DNA from: Paenibacillus senegalensis JC66
GTDB taxonomy: Bacteria > Bacillota > Bacilli > Paenibacillales > NBRC-103111
Direction: 5' to 3'
Length of the DNA: 64,000 bases
Assembly (NCBI RefSeq): GCF_000285515.1
Contig: NZ_HE610964.1
Coordinates: 10,848 to 74,847 of the forward strand
Each line of letters begins with the position of its first letter. The first letter of the stretch is position 1. Both the position numbers and the translations under genes were made by a program. Below are positions 53,219-63,166 of the stretch, in pieces. Under the pieces are notes generated by a model. That model was not told the DNA's origin. It worked only from the letters and a program-made list of their open reading frames with translations, and did not search any database.

Positions 53219-54016
53219 TTAACCTTCAACGACAATTTTCGTTCCAATCGCTTCACCATGGATAACCCTGCTCAATATGTCAGGAACTGACCCGTCAACA
53301 ATGACGACCTCCTGCACATCACCTTGAATGCATTTAACCGCAGCTTTCACCTTTGGGATCATGCCATCGTAAATATCACCTGAGACGATCATCTCTTCGA
53401 TTTCGGCAACGGTCACTTTGGGCAGCACTTGCATCTGTCCGTCAATCTCTTTCAGTATTCCGGGAACATCTGTGACAACAATCATCCGCTCAGCCCCTAA
53501 ATGAGAGGCAACGGCCCCCGCCGCAGTATCGGCATTGATGTTATAGCGCTGATTGCCATCCTTGCCTAGGCCGATCGGGGCCACGACCGGTATAAATCCG
53601 AGGCCTATGATCCCCTGCAGCAATTCAGCGTTCACGGCTGCAACTTCACCAACAAGCCCGACATCAGCAGCATTGGAAACCGGCTGAGCCAGGATTAGAT
53701 GCCCATCTACACCTGATAAGCCGATTGCTTTTGCCCCCGATTTCTGGATTCTGCGCACCACCTCTTTGTTGATCTGCCCGGCCAGCACCATTTCGACGAC
53801 ATCCAGAACCGCTTCACTGGTTTTGCGCAAACCGTTAACGAATTCGGTTTCGATCCCTAATCGATCCAGTGTACCGGATATGGCAGGGCCGCCGCCGTGA
53901 ACAATAACCGGCATAGTGCCCTCCGCCTGAAGCTTCCCCATATCCGCGAAAAATGAATCAGGCAGCGCCGTCAATGTGCTTCCTCCACATTTAATAACAA
54001 AACAGGGTTTACTCAT
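53219..54016 (-). CDS. argB: Acetylglutamate kinase
   Basis: A 265-residue amino acid kinase phosphorylating N-acetylglutamate. KCGGST near the N-terminus, VHGGGP, and the nucleotide-binding VVTDVPGIL with ADTAAGAVA are intact. There is no N-terminal extension of the kind seen in arginine-inhibited hexameric kinases. GGGAGGAAAG lies somewhat far upstream of the ATG. It follows argJ by about 150 bases. Confidence 0.95.
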   Translation of the reverse strand: MSKPCFVIKCGGSTLTALPDSFFADMGKLQAEGTMPVIVHGGGPAISGTLDRLGIETEFVNGLRKTSEAVLDVVEMVLAGQINKEVVRRIQKSGAKAIGLSGVDGHLILAQPVSNAADVGLVGEVAAVNAELLQGIIGLGFIPVVAPIGLGKDGNQRYNINADTAAGAVASHLGAERMIVVTDVPGILKEIDGQMQVLPKVTVAEIEEMIVSGDIYDGMIPKVKAAVKCIQGDVQEVVIVDGSVPDILSRVIHGEAIGTKIVVEG

Positions 54017-54163
54017 TTTTCTAACGCCTACTTTCCTCCCTATCTGCTACCTGGAATGCTCCGGCACATGCCAAACAGCTATTCATGATAGCGGAAAAAA
54101 CTCTAAGCAAAGCAAATAAAGTAATTGCCGATCAGCATGTTGTGATTTCCCTTATCCGCTTTC

Positions 54164-55390
54164 TTACGTACGATATGCCGCATTAATTCGCACATAATCG
54201 TAGGTCAAGTCGCAGCCCCAGGCAGTGGCACTGTGCTGTCCCATATGCAGATTAACGTATATATGCACCGAGTCGCCCTTCAAATATTCCGTTGCCCGTT
54301 CCTCATCAAACGGAATGGGGCGAGACTGCTCCATCATGATGATATCGCCAATGCGAATGTCTACGGTTTCTACATTAACCGGTTGACTGGCTCGGCCTAC
54401 GGCGGCAATGATCCGTCCCCAGTTGGCATCGGCTCCAAAACAGGCGGATTTGACCAGGCTGGAACCGATGACCGTTTTTGCTATCGCTCGTGCAGCCTCC
54501 ACTGTCTCTGCCCCGTCGATCTTAACCTCAATTAACTTGGTTGCTCCCTCTCCATCTCTGGCGATCGCCTTCGCCAGAAACTCCGCCACATGGCGGAAAG
54601 CTGCAGCAAAGGCAGCCCAATCCGGATGTCCCGGATGCAGAGCATCGCTGCCGGTCAAGCCGCTGGCGAGAACCGCAACCATATCATTGGTGCTTGTGTC
54701 TCCGTCCACAGTGATCATATTAAAGGTCGAATCGGTGACCTCATTCAACAGCCGTTGCAGATCCTCCGGCTCGATTTTCACGTCCGTTGTCATGAACCCT
54801 AGCATGGTGGCCATATTGGGATGAATCATGCCTGAGCCTTTGGCCGCACCGGCAATATGTACCGGCTGCCCATTGATCATCACCTGCACGCAAATCATTT
54901 TTTGCACAAGATCTGTGGTCAATATCGCCTGGCAAAAGTCGTCGCTGCCCGTAAAGGTAACCTTCTCGGGCAATCGCGCAATTCCTTGGCTCAGCTTCTC
55001 CATGGGCAGCAGTTCTCCTATGACACCAGTAGATGCAACGCCCACCAATTCCTCTTGCAGGCCAAACGCCTTTGCCATGCTGGCCCGCATAGTCCGGGCA
55101 TCCGCCTCGCCTTGTTTCCCCGTACAAGCGTTGGCATTACCGCTATTCACCACAAAGGCCTGCAGCCTACCCGAAGCAGCCAGGCTTTCTTTGGTAATGA
55201 TAAGAGGCGCAGCCTGAAAAGCATTTAATGTATAAACTGCGGCCGCAGCCGCAGGCACTTCACACAAGATCGCACCGAGGTCATGTCTCTGTGTTTTTTT
55301 GAGGCCGCAGTGCAGACCTCCCGCCCGAAAACCTCTGGGGGTAGTAATTCCACCATCCGGTACGATGGTGTACTGCTGGCTAGTACTCAT
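54164..55390 (-). CDS. argJ: Bifunctional ornithine acetyltransferase/N-acetylglutamate synthase
   Basis: A 408-residue self-processing Ntn-type enzyme that recycles the acetyl group from acetylornithine to glutamate. The cleavage and nucleophile threonine lies in GVASTGVIGELLP, which becomes the start of the beta chain. Start ATG 55390 has GAGGAAAGGTG upstream. It lies 37 bases after argC. Whether it also makes acetylglutamate from acetyl-CoA cannot be told from sequence; no argA-type gene is in the window. Confidence 0.95.
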   Translation of the reverse strand: MSTSQQYTIVPDGGITTPRGFRAGGLHCGLKKTQRHDLGAILCEVPAAAAAVYTLNAFQAAPLIITKESLAASGRLQAFVVNSGNANACTGKQGEADARTMRASMAKAFGLQEELVGVASTGVIGELLPMEKLSQGIARLPEKVTFTGSDDFCQAILTTDLVQKMICVQVMINGQPVHIAGAAKGSGMIHPNMATMLGFMTTDVKIEPEDLQRLLNEVTDSTFNMITVDGDTSTNDMVAVLASGLTGSDALHPGHPDWAAFAAAFRHVAEFLAKAIARDGEGATKLIEVKIDGAETVEAARAIAKTVIGSSLVKSACFGADANWGRIIAAVGRASQPVNVETVDIRIGDIIMMEQSRPIPFDEERATEYLKGDSVHIYVNLHMGQHSATAWGCDLTYDYVRINAAYRT

Positions 55391-55427
55391 CTTCTTGTCA
55401 CCTTTCCTCATCCCAAATCGCTATATG

Positions 55428-56477
55428 TTAAGGATAGACCGGAACAAAGTTAAGACCTAATGCTTCATCCCAGCCCATCATCAGGTTCAAGTTCTGAATG
55501 GCCTGACCGGCAGCCCCTTTAACGAGATTGTCGATAACGGAGATAACGGTAACCCTGCCCGTGCGCTCATCCACAGAAAATCCAATGTCGCAATAATTAG
55601 AGCCGCGCACTTCCTTCGTGGCAGGCCATTTGCCCACCGGACGAAGACGAATAAATTTGCGGCCGGCATAAAAGCCTTGATATAGTCCGAGCAAGTCCTC
55701 ATCCCTGCGGCTCTCCTTTAATTGGGCATAGGACGTACATAGAATTCCTCGCGTCATGGGAACCAAATGGGTAGTGAAAGTGGCCACAACCTCCTGTTCC
55801 GCAATTCTTGAAAGGATTTGCTCAATCTCGGGAGTATGTTGATGCTGGTTTACTTTGTAAGCAAGGAAATTTTCATTGATTTCCGAATAATGGACGAGCT
55901 GGCTGAGACCACGCCCGGCACCGGATATGCCCGATTTAGCATCGATGATGATCGAGCTTGGGTCAACCCAGCCTGCTTGTAACAATGGAATAAGTCCCAA
56001 TAAAGCAGCCGTTGGATAGCAGCCTGGATTCGATATAAAATCTTGGCCCGCCACTTCGTGTGGAAACACATCAGCAAGACCATATACCGCCTGGTCGACA
56101 TATTCCTTGATAGGCGGTTTGCGCTTATACCACTGCTCATAAGTCTCGAGCGATTTCAAACGGAAATCCCCGGATAAGTCAATCACCTTCATACCTGCTT
56201 GCAGAAAACGCGGAGCCAATTCCGCGCTTACCCCATGAGGGGTTGCAGTAAACACGACATCCGCTTTACTGCGGATCAGATCAATGTCAATTCCGTCCAA
56301 ATCTTCTGTAATAATTTCCGAAAGATGTGGAAACCCGTTTGCGATCGGCTCACCGGCGCTGGAAGAAGAGATTACGGAAGTAATCTCGACGTACGGGTGT
56401 CCATGCAACAACCGAATCAGCTCGACACCACCATATCCGGTGGAACCGACTATAGCCACTTTCACTGGCTTACTCAT
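55428..56477 (-). CDS. argC: N-acetyl-gamma-glutamyl-phosphate reductase
   Basis: A 349-residue NADPH-dependent reductase. GSTGYGGVELIRLL is the Rossmann loop; the catalytic cysteine lies in SNPGCYPTA near residue 152, and a histidine near 217 (HQHTPEI) completes the site. It is the first gene of argCJBDFGH, with GGGAGGAG upstream and an operator-promoter region at 56521-56558. Confidence 0.96.
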   Translation of the reverse strand: MSKPVKVAIVGSTGYGGVELIRLLHGHPYVEITSVISSSSAGEPIANGFPHLSEIITEDLDGIDIDLIRSKADVVFTATPHGVSAELAPRFLQAGMKVIDLSGDFRLKSLETYEQWYKRKPPIKEYVDQAVYGLADVFPHEVAGQDFISNPGCYPTAALLGLIPLLQAGWVDPSSIIIDAKSGISGAGRGLSQLVHYSEINENFLAYKVNQHQHTPEIEQILSRIAEQEVVATFTTHLVPMTRGILCTSYAQLKESRRDEDLLGLYQGFYAGRKFIRLRPVGKWPATKEVRGSNYCDIGFSVDERTGRVTVISVIDNLVKGAAGQAIQNLNLMMGWDEALGLNFVPVYP

Positions 56478-56520
56478 GCGCTTCTCCTCCCTGTATCATC
56501 GCACCGAACAGACTTAAGAT

Positions 56521-56558
56521 GTGTATTATTATACATTCATTAGAATAAAAATTCAATT
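56521..56558 (-). promoter_or_regulatory. Promoter and two ARG boxes of the arginine operon
   Basis: On the minus strand, -35 TTGAAT, 17-base spacer and -10 TATAAT (56528-56556). Two palindromic boxes overlap them. TAGAATAAAAATTCAATT (56541-56558) shares GAATAAAAATTCAA with the Bacillus AhrC consensus, and TGTATTATTATACA (56523-56536) is a perfect ARG-type inverted repeat. Binding of the arginine repressor would cover the promoter. Confidence 0.8.
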
Positions 56559-56604
56559 GGTTTTTCATCTCTACGGCCAGTCCAGCCTTTTCTATTGTAC
56601 CTAT

Positions 56605-57480
56605 TTACCCGTTCACTTTAAAGCCTTCGCCCAAAACTTCTTTGGTGTCACTAATCATGACAAAAGCTTCAGGATCGATCGCTTTTACAATCGTCTTAAG
56701 TCTGGATACCTCGGCCTGACTGACTACGATCATCAGGATAGTTCGGCTATCGCCCGTATACCCGCCCGTTCCGTTCAGCTTGGTCAGTCCCCGGTCGAGA
56801 TCATGGAGAACAGCCTGTGATATGGCCTCGCTTTCCTTTGAAATCACATAGGCCACCTTGGAAAAGGTGAAACCCGATTGCAGGATATCAATCGTTTTGC
56901 TGGCGATATACAAGCTGATCAAAGCAAAAAGCGCGATTTCGGGCGTAAACACAATGCCTGCTCCGACAATGACGAGACCATCGAGCAGGGCCACTGCCAT
57001 CCCTAAGCTCCATCCTGTCCAGCGATGAATCAGCTGCGCGGCCAGAGCAAGGCCGCCCGTAGAGCCTCTAGCTCGAAAAACGAAGCCCAGGCCAACGCCT
57101 GTCCCTATCCCCCCATAAAGTGCCGCCAGCATCACATTGTCGGTCGGGGCCGGCCACCCTTCAGTTAACCAGACGAAGAAGGGAAAGATCATCGTGCCGA
57201 CAGCCGTCTTAATGGCAAAATCGCCCCCAAGCACGGTTAATCCGGCAGCAAAGAGCAGCCCGTTCAGAATCCACTGAATAAACGCGGGCTTGAATCCGGT
57301 GAGCTCTTCTACGATAATCGAGATCCCTGCCACCCCACCTGACGCAATCTGGTTCGGGCTCAGAAACAAATTAAAGCTGCTAGCCAGGATGAAAGCCCCG
57401 GCGAGTAAAAGCACATATTCCCGTAACCGTGCCACGCCGCGCATAGCCGGTACAGCTGCTTTTCTTCTTTTACGCTTCAA
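56605..57480 (-). CDS. YitT family membrane protein
   Basis: About 291 residues with six hydrophobic segments in the first two thirds and a cytoplasmic DUF2179 domain at the C-terminus (about 215-290, GGYTGDSRTILMIVVS). The family is common in Firmicutes, and its function is unknown. Start could be the TTG at 57480 (AGGT nine bases upstream) or a GTG at 57489, which has poor spacing. It lies between the arg operon and prfB on the same strand, probably as a single gene. Confidence 0.85.
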   Translation of the reverse strand: MKRKRRKAAVPAMRGVARLREYVLLLAGAFILASSFNLFLSPNQIASGGVAGISIIVEELTGFKPAFIQWILNGLLFAAGLTVLGGDFAIKTAVGTMIFPFFVWLTEGWPAPTDNVMLAALYGGIGTGVGLGFVFRARGSTGGLALAAQLIHRWTGWSLGMAVALLDGLVIVGAGIVFTPEIALFALISLYIASKTIDILQSGFTFSKVAYVISKESEAISQAVLHDLDRGLTKLNGTGGYTGDSRTILMIVVSQAEVSRLKTIVKAIDPEAFVMISDTKEVLGEGFKVNG

Positions 57481-57548
57481 CCTCAGCACACCTCACTAGC
57501 ATTCTCCTGTTCAGGATGCTCTTCTTCTCCCTTTCGTACAAGAAAAAA

Positions 57549-57574
57549 ATCCTACACCACTATGGATGTAGGAT
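57549..57574 (-). terminator. prfB terminator
   Basis: Stem ATCCTACA/TGTAGGAT with a ten-base loop, followed by seven T on the minus strand, 40 bases beyond the prfB stop. Confidence 0.8.
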
Positions 57575-57613
57575 AAGCGGTTTATCTCTTTCTTATGTTA
57601 GCGCCTGCCAGCA

Positions 57614-58736
57614 TTAATCTTTAGCACCCGGCTTGGTATCCATTTGGCTTCGCAGGTAAGCATCGATCAAAAAATCGAGCTCGCCATCCATCACGGATCC
57701 GACATTGCCGGTTTCAGCCTGCGTCCGATGATCCTTAACCATGCTGTAAGGGTGAAACACATAAGAGCGGATTTGGCTTCCCCAGCCAATCTCCCGCTGC
57801 TCCCCGCGAATTTCAGCCAGCTCTTGGCGCTGCTCCTCCAGCTTGCGTTCGTACAGCTTGGAGCGCAAGATCTTCATCGCCCGTTCCCTGTTCTTAATCT
57901 GGGAACGCTCGGTTTGACAGGTCACAACCACGTTAGTCGGAATATGCGTGATTCGGACCGCCGAATCAGTCGTGTTAATGTGCTGGCCGCCGGCTCCACT
58001 CGCCCGGTACGTATCGATTTTCAAGTCCTCGGTGCGAATCTCGATATCGACATCATCGTCAATCTCCGGTACAACGTCACAGGATACGAATGAGGTATGC
58101 CTGCGCCCGGATGAATCGAAGGGAGAGATGCGGACGAGACGGTGAACACCCTTTTCTGCTTTAAGATAGCCGTATGCATTAAAGCCTTTGATCAATAAGG
58201 TGACACTCTTGACACCCGCCTCATCTCCGGGCAGATAATCGAGCACTTCGACCTTGTAATCCCGCTTCTCCGCCCAGCGGCGATACATCCTAAGCAGCAT
58301 TTCCGCCCAATCCTGCGATTCTGTGCCCCCGGCTCCAGGGTGAAGCTCCAGAATAGCGTTCATTCTGTCATAAGGCTCGCTAAGCAGCAGCTGCAGCTCG
58401 TAGCTCTTCAGCTTTTCGGTGAGCTTGGCAACTCCCTCTTGAAGCTCGCTTTCCAGGCTTTCATCGCCCTCTTCTTCTGCAAGCATGAGCATAACTTCCA
58501 GATCCTCGTACTCCTGATTGAGACTCGCGAATTCGGCGACTACATCCTTTACCGCATTTAGCTCGGCGATCATCTTTTGTGCACGATCATTGTCGTCCCA
58601 AAAGTCCGGTGCGCTCATTTTTTCCTCAAAATCAGCGATCTGTTCTTGCTTGTAATCTAAGTCAAAGAGACCCCCGAAGTTCTAAAAGTCGTCTTGCTAT
58701 ATCTTTCATGGCTTGCTTGATTCCAATATCCATCAT
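57614..58736 (-). CDS. prfB: Peptide chain release factor 2 with programmed +1 frameshift
   Basis: Release factor for UGA and UAA codons. The main frame (57614-58660) holds the GGQ motif in [12 protein letters not shown] and the downstream domain. The N-terminal segment is in another frame: from the ATG at 58736, codons run to CTT TGA (58667-58662) and then continue as GAC TTA in the +1 frame. A CGGGGG SD-like element stands just before CTTTGA, as in the classical autoregulatory site. The total is about 372 residues. GAGGTG precedes the start. Three ATG codons in a row (58739, 58736, 58733) leave the exact start open by one codon. Confidence 0.95.
58661..58677 (-). promoter_or_regulatory. Programmed +1 frameshift site of prfB
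   Basis: Reading CGG GGG TCT CTT TGA C: internal SD-like G run, slippery CTT and an in-frame UGA stop. Low release factor 2 lets the ribosome shift +1 and finish the protein. Confidence 0.92.
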
Positions 58737-58857
58737 CATCTATGCACCTCTTATCGATCATCTTTGTTCTGCCCAAGACTTGGCTTTACCATCCATCCTG
58801 GAACATTAAAACGTGTTTAGGCATATCCCATGAAGCCGCAATGCGTTCTACTAAAGT

Positions 58858-61365
58858 TTATTTGCCGCAGCACTGCTTATACTTCTTGCCACTCCCGCAA
58901 GGACAAAGCTCGTTGCGCCCAATCTTATCATCCCGCCGCACGACAGGACGCTTTTCTTGAGCTTCTCCACTCGGATTTACGGCTTGCCCTTCGGCGACTG
59001 CTTTTCTTTCCAGGTTAGTCTCGACATGGGCCTTCATAATGTACTTAGCCACTTCTTCCTGAATGCTTTCAATCATTCGCTGGAACATCTCGAAGCCTTC
59101 GAATTGATATTCCCGCAGCGGGTCAGTACCTCCGTATGCGCGGAGATGAATACCTTGGCGCAATTGATCCATGGCGTCAATATGGTCCATCCACTTGCTA
59201 TCGACTGCCCGCAGCACGACAACCTTCTCAAATTCCCGCATATGCTGCTCGCCAATTTCCTCTTCACGCTGCTTGTAGAAGCTATCCACCTTTTCCTTAA
59301 TGAACTGGACAATTTCTTCCTTTTCCTTACCCCAGATATCATTCTTATCCAAGGTGCCCTCTTGAAGGAAGGTGCCATTCGCATAATCTACGACAGCCTG
59401 CAGGTCCCACTCCTCCGGAACCTGATCAGCCGGGCAATGGGCGTCCACAATACGCTCAATCAGCGGATAAATCATATTGAGAGTGATCTCCCGGATATTG
59501 TCCGCTTCCAGAACTTCCCGGCGCTGCTTGTAAATAATATTACGCTGCTGGTTCATGACATCGTCATACTGCAGAACCACTTTACGCATATCGAAGTTGT
59601 TGCCTTCCACCCGTTTCTGAGCAGACTCAATCGCCTTCGTAATCAGCCCGCTTTGAATTTCCTGATCCTCTTCAAAGCCAAGCTTATCCATCATCCCCAT
59701 AATATTCTCGGCCCCGAAGCGGCGCATCAATTCATCCTCGAGCGACAGGAAAAACTGGGAGGAACCCGGGTCCCCTTGACGCCCGGCACGTCCGCGAAGC
59801 TGATTGTCAATCCTCCGGCTTTCATGTCTTTCCGTACCTATAATATGCAGGCCGCCGAGCTCAGCTACTCCTTCACCGAGCAAAATATCCGTTCCGCGGC
59901 CCGCCATATTGGTGGCGATGGTCACCGCTCCCGGCTCACCTGCGCGAGCAACGATCTCCGCTTCTTCCGCGTGATGCTTGGCATTCAGAACTTTATGCTT
60001 AACGCCCTTCTTCTTCAGCATGTCGGATAAACGTTCGGAGTTCTCAATCGAAACCGTACCAACCAGCACGGGCTGGTTGTTCTGATGCTTTTCATGAATC
60101 TGCTCAACGACTGCGCGGAACTTACTATTAATGGACTTATACACCACATCCGGTAAATCTTTACGGATCATCGGGCGGTTCGTAGGCACAATGATAACTT
60201 CCAGCCCGTAAATTTTCTTGAACTCTTCTTCCTCTGTTTTAGCAGTACCCGTCATTCCCGCAAGCTTCTGGTACATCCGGAAATAGTTCTGGAATGTAAT
60301 GGTTGCCAGGGTCATGCTTTCGTTCTGTACCTTCAGCTTCTCCTTAGCCTCAATCGCTTGGTGCAGACCCTCGCTGTACCTTCTACCTGTCATCAGACGG
60401 CCCGTAAACTCATCAACGATGACCACTTCACCATCCTGAACGACATAGTCGGTATCCCGCTTCATGATCGCTCTCGCCTTTAACGCTTGCGTGATATGAT
60501 GGTTCAGGGTAACATTCTGATGGTCGAACAAATTCTCAATGCCAAAGGCACGCTCTGCCTTCGCGACACCTTCTTCCGTCAGCGAAACGGAGCGCATCTT
60601 AATATCGATCGTGTAATCTTCCTCTTCCTTCAAGGTGCTGACCAGACGATCGGCCGCGTAGTACAGATCAGTCGATTTGGCTGCTTGTCCGCTAATAATT
60701 AAAGGAGTCCGCGCCTCATCGATCAGGATCGAGTCCACCTCATCGATAATGGCAAAATTAAGCGGGCGCTGTACCATTTGCTCTTTATACAGAACCATGT
60801 TATCCCGCAGGTAGTCGAAGCCGAACTCATTGTTCGTTCCATAGGTAATATCACAGGCATAAGCCTCACGCTTTTGGTCGTGAGACATGCTGTTCAGATT
60901 CAGACCTACGGTTAATCCGAGGAACTTATAAATCTGACCCATTTCTTCATAACCGACTGTGGCCAAGTAATCGTTCACTGTGACCAAATGAGCTCCCTTG
61001 CCAGTCAGAGCATTCAGGTACAAGGGAAGCGTTGCGACCAGCGTTTTCCCTTCCCCGGTCTTCATCTCAGCTATGCGTCCTTCATGAAGCACCATTCCCC
61101 CAATCAGCTGAACATCAAAATGTCTCTTATCCAGCACCCGTTTGGAGGCCTCACGCACTGTAGCATAGGCTTCCGGAAGTAGGGCGTCCAGCTCTTCCCC
61201 ATTAGCCAGCCTTCTTTTGAATTCATCCGTCTTGTCTCTAAGCTGATCATCAGAGAGGCGTTGGATGGTGGGCTCCAGCTGATTGATCTGGTCCACGACC
61301 TTGCGCATTCGTTTTATTTCACGTTCATTTTGATCGCCGAATATTTTTTTAACGAGTCCAAGCAT
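58858..61365 (-). CDS. secA: Preprotein translocase ATPase SecA
   Basis: An 835-residue motor that pushes secretory proteins through SecYEG. Walker A MKTGEGKT at about 101-108, the second site [13 protein letters not shown], the preprotein cross-linking domain and helicase-like motifs such as [10 protein letters not shown] are intact. The C-terminal zinc-binding tail [13 protein letters not shown] is present, so SecB-like or ribosome contacts are possible. ATG 61365 follows AAGGGG with eight bases of spacing; the frame is open to 61383. Confidence 0.97.
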   Translation of the reverse strand: MLGLVKKIFGDQNEREIKRMRKVVDQINQLEPTIQRLSDDQLRDKTDEFKRRLANGEELDALLPEAYATVREASKRVLDKRHFDVQLIGGMVLHEGRIAEMKTGEGKTLVATLPLYLNALTGKGAHLVTVNDYLATVGYEEMGQIYKFLGLTVGLNLNSMSHDQKREAYACDITYGTNNEFGFDYLRDNMVLYKEQMVQRPLNFAIIDEVDSILIDEARTPLIISGQAAKSTDLYYAADRLVSTLKEEEDYTIDIKMRSVSLTEEGVAKAERAFGIENLFDHQNVTLNHHITQALKARAIMKRDTDYVVQDGEVVIVDEFTGRLMTGRRYSEGLHQAIEAKEKLKVQNESMTLATITFQNYFRMYQKLAGMTGTAKTEEEEFKKIYGLEVIIVPTNRPMIRKDLPDVVYKSINSKFRAVVEQIHEKHQNNQPVLVGTVSIENSERLSDMLKKKGVKHKVLNAKHHAEEAEIVARAGEPGAVTIATNMAGRGTDILLGEGVAELGGLHIIGTERHESRRIDNQLRGRAGRQGDPGSSQFFLSLEDELMRRFGAENIMGMMDKLGFEEDQEIQSGLITKAIESAQKRVEGNNFDMRKVVLQYDDVMNQQRNIIYKQRREVLEADNIREITLNMIYPLIERIVDAHCPADQVPEEWDLQAVVDYANGTFLQEGTLDKNDIWGKEKEEIVQFIKEKVDSFYKQREEEIGEQHMREFEKVVVLRAVDSKWMDHIDAMDQLRQGIHLRAYGGTDPLREYQFEGFEMFQRMIESIQEEVAKYIMKAHVETNLERKAVAEGQAVNPSGEAQEKRPVVRRDDKIGRNELCPCGSGKKYKQCCGK

Positions 61366-61395
61366 GGGTTGTACCCCTTTCAAAGTGGAAATTCC

Positions 61396-61423
61396 AATAT
61401 ACGCAAAACGCTATGTTATGCAA
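61396..61423 (-). promoter_or_regulatory. secA promoter candidate
   Basis: On the minus strand, -35 TTGCAT, 16-base spacer, -10 TATATT, about 30 bases upstream of the secA start. Confidence 0.4.
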
Positions 61424-61509
61424 TATCCGATAACGTTTCAAGTATACAGAAATTGTAACAGTTTGCTTCCCCTGTCGCAACAAAAGGAAAGAATAGGATT
61501 TCATCTAAA

Positions 61510-61542
61510 AAAGCCCATTCGTCAAAAGACGAATTAGGCTTT
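61510..61542 (-). terminator. hpf terminator
   Basis: Stem of AAAGCC and ATTCGTC with its complement around a four-base loop, six T following on the minus strand, 25 bases beyond the hpf stop. Confidence 0.85.
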
Positions 61543-61566
61543 GGTGCATGCTTTCTGTTATTAAAT

Positions 61567-62121
61567 TTAAGAAGTGGGTTCGATCAGGCCGTAGGTTCCG
61601 TCATGCCGCTTGTAGACAACGTTGACATTCTCCGAATCCTCGGTATTGGAGAAGACGAAAAAGTTGTGGCCGATCATGTTCATCTGGAGGATTGCTTCTT
61701 CTACATCCATAGGTTTCAGGGTGAAGCGCTTAGTACGTACCAGTTCGAATGAGTCCTCTTCCGCAGCTCCTCCGTTCAAAGCGGGATCTTCCACGAAATA
61801 GTTCTTCAGCTGTCCGCTTTCTTGACGCAGCTTGCGGTTCACTCGCGTTTTGTGCTTGCGGATCTGTCTTTCCAGCTTGTCTACCACCGCATCGATGGAG
61901 GCATACATATCATTGCTCTTATCCTCTGCCCGCAGCAGGACTCCTGTCAAAGGAATGGTCACTTCCACCCTCTGAACGTCCTTCACTACTCTTAAAGTTA
62001 CATTTGCTTCCGAAGTGAGGGGGCTTTCAAAATACCTTTCGAGCTTACCCAGTTTCTTCTCTACGTATTCTCGCAAACTCGGGGTTACTTCCATGTTAGC
62101 ACCACGGATATTGAATTTCAT
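61567..62121 (-). CDS. hpf: Ribosome hibernation promoting factor, long form
   Basis: A 184-residue protein that dimerises 70S ribosomes into inactive 100S particles in stress or stationary phase. The N-terminal 100 residues are the S30AE ribosome-binding domain (ITPSLR-like VTPSLREYVEKK), and the C-terminal 60 residues (FTLKPMDVEEAILQM … NVVYKRHDGTYGLIEP) are the dimerisation domain of the long form. GGGAGGAG precedes the ATG. The location before secA is as in B. subtilis. Confidence 0.95.
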   Translation of the reverse strand: MKFNIRGANMEVTPSLREYVEKKLGKLERYFESPLTSEANVTLRVVKDVQRVEVTIPLTGVLLRAEDKSNDMYASIDAVVDKLERQIRKHKTRVNRKLRQESGQLKNYFVEDPALNGGAAEEDSFELVRTKRFTLKPMDVEEAILQMNMIGHNFFVFSNTEDSENVNVVYKRHDGTYGLIEPTS

Positions 62122-62144
62122 TTTAACTCCTCCCTTCTACCCAT

Positions 62145-62174
62145 ATTATAAACCATTTGAGGGGTCAATAACAA
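62145..62174 (-). promoter_or_regulatory. hpf promoter candidate
   Basis: On the minus strand, -10 TATAAT with an 18-base spacer to TTGTTA. Other sigma factors known for hpf elsewhere cannot be excluded. Confidence 0.45.
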
Positions 62175-62233
62175 AAGCAGTGTAGAAGAATATATGAACA
62201 TTTCTCCCGGCTTTATTATTTTTACACGAAAAA

Positions 62234-62255
62234 AACCCCGGAAAACACCGGGGTT
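62234..62255 (-). terminator. Cold-shock gene terminator
   Basis: Perfect eight-base stem AACCCCGG/CCGGGGTT, six-base loop, seven T on the minus strand. Confidence 0.9.
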
Positions 62256-62330
62256 GATTCAAACCTGTTAAAACAGGCAAAATCTATGAGACAGCGGCAA
62301 TTCCGCTATAAAAGTCTATGCATCAATGGA

Positions 62331-62528
62331 TTACAGTTTAGTTACGTTAGCCGCTTGTGGTCCACGAGCTCCTTCTACAATATCGAATTCAACTTCTTGG
62401 CCTTCGTCCAAAGACTTGAAGCCTTCTTCCTGAATTGCCGAGAAATGTACGAATACATCTCCGCCTTCTTCCGTCTCAATGAAACCGTATCCTTTTTCTG
62501 CGTTAAACCATTTCACTTTACCTTGCAT
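62331..62528 (-). CDS. Cold-shock protein
   Basis: A 65-residue CSD protein, [17 protein letters not shown]…, with RNP1 KGYGFIE and RNP2 VFVHF. It binds single-stranded nucleic acid and acts as an RNA chaperone. The ATG at 62528 follows GAAGGGAATG; the frame is open to 62552. Its strong promoter at 62581-62610 gives a leader of roughly 45 bases, shorter than typical cold-inducible csp leaders. It is probably a CspB/CspD-type gene; I do not assign a specific symbol. Confidence 0.93.
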   Translation of the reverse strand: MQGKVKWFNAEKGYGFIETEEGGDVFVHFSAIQEEGFKSLDEGQEVEFDIVEGARGPQAANVTKL

Positions 62529-62580
62529 TCGAAACATTCCCTTCGTTTTCAAATAAAGTGTGAAAGCGATTCACAACTTG

Positions 62581-62610
62581 ACTATACCATTGGGCTAACA
62601 ACGATGTCAA
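62581..62610 (-). promoter_or_regulatory. Cold-shock gene promoter
   Basis: On the minus strand, perfect -35 TTGACA, 18-base spacer, -10 TATAGT. Confidence 0.72.
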
Positions 62611-62830
62611 TTAAAACCAATTGGGGACAATTTTCAGAAAAAACACAATTCACATTTCATCAACGCATTTATACACAAGATGAAACCTTATTTTCATTAG
62701 TTATTCACAGAGTTATGCACATTATCCACAGGTTGAGGACAGACTTGGCTTGTGAATAGTGTGTAGAAAAAAGGCAAAAAAGGTCGAAAAAATGAAAAAC
62801 CGTGGATAACTCATCCAACGGTCGGAAAAC

Positions 62831-63166
62831 TCATTTTTTCTTATCAAACAGTACGGCATCGGGAGTCCAGCTAGGGTCGTAAGCGGCCCTCTGTTTTTTT
62901 GCCTTGGAGCTTCTCTCCAAATGCTGGCGGGCCTCCTCCCTGAGCTCCTCCATGCGGGCTTGGATAACCGGATCATACCGAAGAATGTCAGCTATTGGCT
63001 CCCGGTACATCTCCGCACTCTTATGTCCTTCCAGAGCCTTCCGGATTTGTTGAACGATCCGCTCCCGCTCCTTCACAAAGTCCTCCACCTCTTCGAAATC
63101 AGCAGTAGGCACCCTCTCGACAAAATCAAGCGTTAATGTTTTTAAAGAAGAGATCAGGTTATCCAT
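62831..63166 (-). CDS. fliT: FliT-like flagellar chaperone
   Basis: A 111-residue, mainly helical protein starting MDNLISSLK and ending in FDKKK. B. subtilis FliT, which binds FliD before export, is similar in length, helix content and ending (FYDKRK). The start overlaps fliS by eight bases, and GGTG lies just upstream. The position after fliS is the main support; overall similarity is weak. Confidence 0.65.
   Translation of the reverse strand: MDNLISSLKTLTLDFVERVPTADFEEVEDFVKERERIVQQIRKALEGHKSAEMYREPIADILRYDPVIQARMEELREEARQHLERSSKAKKQRAAYDPSWTPDAVLFDKKK

Noticed and set aside
58957-60030. 357-residue plus-strand open frame inside secA
   Set aside because: Antisense shadow of secA; no start signals and no family resemblance.
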